A program made the translations under genes and the position numbers. This document shows positions 61,901 through 64,000 of a stretch of DNA of 64,000 nucleotides, piece after piece; within the stretch, counting starts at the first letter, position 1; the number at the start of each line of letters is the position of its first letter. The notes below the pieces were generated by a model. That model did no database searches and had not been told where the DNA came from. It saw only the letters and a program-made list of their open reading frames with translations. The DNA is from Chrysoperla carnea (lineage: Eukaryota; Arthropoda; Insecta; Neuroptera; Chrysopidae). The stretch covers positions 7,330,935-7,394,934 of the forward strand of contig NC_058338.1 in the NCBI RefSeq assembly GCF_905475395.1, in the 5' to 3' direction.

Positions 61901-63072
61901 GTTCTCGTTAAATGAATGGACATTTAAAAATGATAATTTTAAATCGTTACATGCCATATTGAAACCCGATGATGTAGAAAAATTTTCAGTAAGTAAAAAA
62001 GATAATATTGGTCCGAGGAATAGTACTCTTTTTGTTAAATGATTATTATACTTGAAACTTCGTGAGTGGCTTCCTTTTAGTGAGCCTACCACAATTTCTC
62101 TCGAATCGAACGAATTTTTCCGAAATTGCTGGGTTTTTTATATGACCATGATAACGTCAAGTTATTGGTCTGAAAACACGCAGCAGGGAATTTTTCAAAC
62201 TCAAGTTGATTGGTAAATTTTGTAAAATATATATTTTACTTGTAAAATCGTATCCCTGGTCAAAGTGTTGACAAATTCCCTGCTGCGTTTTTTTCAGACC
62301 GATAGCTTAACTATGCTATGCTGATTTGAAAACGTTACACGTTCGAAAAAAGATCGTAGAGAGAATCTTGGTAAAAAGGGTGCTATCCAGCGGAATATAT
62401 ACCATTAAATTGAACTATTACGTTTATTTTGTGTTAAATTTATAGATAGAGTATATTGGGATGTCAAATCAAGAACGATTTGATCTCGTAAGAGACGGCT
62501 CACTACGATATCTATTAAAAGATAAGAATTTTTCGGAAAAAACACTTGATCAACGATTATTCAATTTAAAAATGTAAGTGATCATTATAATTTTTGTCTA
62601 TTTTCTTAATGCCAGAGATTCTGCTTTAAAACGGGCGTGACGTCCTAGTATGTGGCTTGTCAGACTTTTTGACATACCGTATGGTATTAATTACTTATAT
62701 TTAGTATGGTATTACCATGGATATATACTATAATTACTACATACGTGGATATTACACCTGTAGTAAAAAGTACATTGAACTGTCACCAACTAACAGATTA
62801 CATATTAATACGTCATCAACAGAGAGCGCCAAAAGGACTACGTTTAAACATCTCAAACTTATTTTCTATTTTAATAACTAGCCATTTCATTATGAGCTTA
62901 CGAGCTAAGTTGATATATAACTATAAGCAAAATATGTTTTAATAATCGCTATTTTTTTGTTTACAGAAAATTTTATCTTCATGTTGCATTAATGAGTGTT
63001 ATAATTATTGCTTCTATGTTTATTATAAATTTAATGACTGTTAAATTTGTGTATACTGAGCGTCATATATAA
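58913..63072 (+). CDS. Fatty acyl-CoA reductase (FAR), wax/pheromone/ether-lipid alcohol synthesis
   Basis: Predicted NADPH-dependent reductase turning fatty acyl-CoA into fatty alcohol, used for cuticular waxes, hydrocarbons, ether lipids or pheromones; ER or peroxisome membrane. Nine exons: 58913-59209, 59628-59876, 60454-60605, 60666-60775, 60835-61045, 61142-61369, 61850-61988, 62446-62573, 62967-63072; total 539 aa, normal for insect FARs. An in-frame TAA at 58871 precedes the ATG. Rossmann NADPH motif TGGTGFMG at 52-59; VFHVAASVRFDD in exon 2; exon 3 begins VFLYTST; catalytic YxxxK as YTFSK at 242-246; IFRPT, then KEPIPGWVDNFNGP and VDWVPVDIA; hydrophobic stretch in exon 6; FAR_C (sterile) domain in exons 7-8 (KLYRRIFYANMKLSPFSLNEWTF read in two parts); final membrane anchor in exon 9. 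The exon 5-6 join (donor at 61046, phase 2) is the least certain. AATAAA at 63071 overlaps the stop codon. Confidence 0.93.
59255..59300 (-). repeat. tRNA-like 3' half in FAR intron 1
   Basis: Minus strand AGGTCTGGGTTCGACTCCTGG gives a fair T stem (CTGGG with CCTGG) and box B; no box A is seen. A decayed relic. Confidence 0.5.
60030..60230. repeat. Degenerate TTGGTCTTG repeats in FAR intron 2
   Basis: CTTGGTCTTGA/TCTTGGTATTAGTCT-like units recur about ten times on the plus strand with variable spacing. Confidence 0.6.
62155..62315. mobile_element. Foldback MITE in FAR intron 7
   Basis: TATTGGTCTGAAAACACGCAG with CAGGGAATTT at the left; AAATTCCCTGCTGCG with TTTTTCAGACCGATA at the right; arms about 35 bp, inverted. 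Confidence 0.8.
62625..62865. repeat. ~250 bp dispersed repeat, copy 2 (FAR intron 8)
   Basis: Second copy of 39585-39835; conserved GTCATCAACAGAGAGCGCCA and ATTGAACTGTCACCAA blocks. Confidence 0.75.
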
Positions 63073-63076
63073 TAAA
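63071..63076 (+). terminator. Poly(A) signal overlapping the FAR stop codon
   Basis: TAATAAATAA: the last two bases of the stop TAA (63070-63072) are the first two of AATAAA. Cleavage would leave a 3' UTR of only some 20 bases. Seen directly; use inferred. Confidence 0.45.
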
Positions 63077-63472
63077 TAACGAAAAAAGTTGTAATTTTAT
63101 TTGTACCCTAAAATCCTTACTATCAAGCTATATCCACCAAGTCATGGGACACCCTGTAGGTATACAGTATTTAAATTGTGTTGAATCATATAGTAAATTA
63201 TTAATGGATAGTATGCAAAACTGAGCCGCAGAAACGGTTTTGTTTAGTAAAAATAATTAAAATGGATTCTGTGCAATTTGGAAATGTGAAAATGAGTGTG
63301 AATGGGAATGTGTGAATATAATCTAACGGGATAGAATGTAAACTACAACTTTTCTGGAAATCGGCCATCTATCGACCTGGAAGTCGAAGTATTTTTAATT
63401 TAGCAAGGTATTCAACCATACACATTTTTATTTTTTTATTTTTGTATGAGTATTTAACTCATGAAGGTTATA

Positions 63473-63696
63473 AAGAAGGAGAACGATCGCAATAGAAAAT
63501 ATTGTCCCCAATATTTTGAAAAAATAAGTGAGGCGCTGGGATCGCTAAGTTGTATCATTAAATGCGGGCTGTTGTGCGCTAATAAACTACTTACCGACGA
63601 CAGCGCGGCTGGTGGTTGAAAATGAACTATAAATTCTCCAAATTTTCAGGGACAGGTGCGCTAATGCTTTAGTACATAGCGATCGTTCTCCTTCTT
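63473..63696. mobile_element. MITE with perfect 18 bp terminal inverted repeats
   Basis: Ends AAGAAGGAGAACGATCGC (63473-63490) and GCGATCGTTCTCCTTCTT (63679-63696). No ORF. Similar flanking text (ATTTAACTCATGAA before, ATTTAACTAATGAA after) may be a degenerate target duplication, though the left copy sits a few bases outside the terminus. Confidence 0.85.
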
Positions 63697-64000
63697 GATT
63701 TAACTAATGAAACCATAGATAAAATAATAGTATTACTATTAAAATATCTTTGAATGAAACTCAACCCAACGTATGTTTGTTGAACAGATCACTCTTAATT
63801 AGATGCGTTGCTTAACGCATGTATTCTGTTATACTCGTGATATTTATATGCCTAGATGTAAATCGAACATTCTGTATAGTAATGATCATTTAATAAATTT
63901 AATTACGATAAAAAATTATTTTATGGACGTTTTCGTAAAATTAATAAGCATAAAATCATATCAAACTTTTCAATAATTAACAGTTACGAATTTTATTGTA

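Overview
This is a gene-sparse, very AT-rich window from an animal nuclear genome, almost certainly an insect. Coding sequence is split by short and long GT-AG introns. The gene set includes an R&R-type (chitin-binding 4) cuticular protein and a fatty acyl-CoA reductase. Introns and intergenic DNA are packed with small transposable-element relics: foldback MITEs, hAT non-autonomous elements, a tRNA-derived SINE and a recurrent ~430 bp repeat. I cannot fix the insect order from sequence alone. There is no bacterial or viral gene cluster, no CRISPR array, and no intact tRNA or rRNA gene.

Layout. 1-18,000: no convincing exon; repeats only, possibly part of the first intron of the cuticle gene. 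18,027-27,705 (+): RR cuticular protein with a proline-rich linker and an 8.9 kb intron; its first exon was not found. 29,922-31,120 (+): BPNT1-type 3'(2'),5'-bisphosphate nucleotidase, four exons, 304 aa. 31,160-35,450: no gene seen. 35,501-40,310 (-): NXF1-like nuclear mRNA export factor, ten exons, 540 aa, with a 230 bp palindrome beginning a few bases into intron 8. 41,607-42,405 (-): a four-exon, 204 aa coiled-coil protein whose C-terminus resembles the kinetochore protein CENP-H. 42,945-43,410: five-copy ~92 bp tandem repeat. 43,420-52,190: no gene, several transposon relics and a 277 bp tandem duplication. 52,199-56,663 (+): SLC16 monocarboxylate-transporter-like protein, six exons, 562 aa. 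58,913-63,072 (+): fatty acyl-CoA reductase, nine exons, 539 aa.

The six genes do not form a pathway or operon; they are ordinary independent eukaryotic genes. All splice joins given were checked by reading phase: each set of exons joins to one open frame with GT-AG borders. The least secure joins are NXF exon 8 to 9, FAR exon 5 to 6, and the missing 5' exon of the cuticle gene. The most unusual observations are the putative CENP-H-like protein (many insects are reported to lack the constitutive centromere network), the NXF protein that lacks the usual N-terminal extension and has a palindrome next to a splice donor, and several repeat families with intact termini and target-site duplications.
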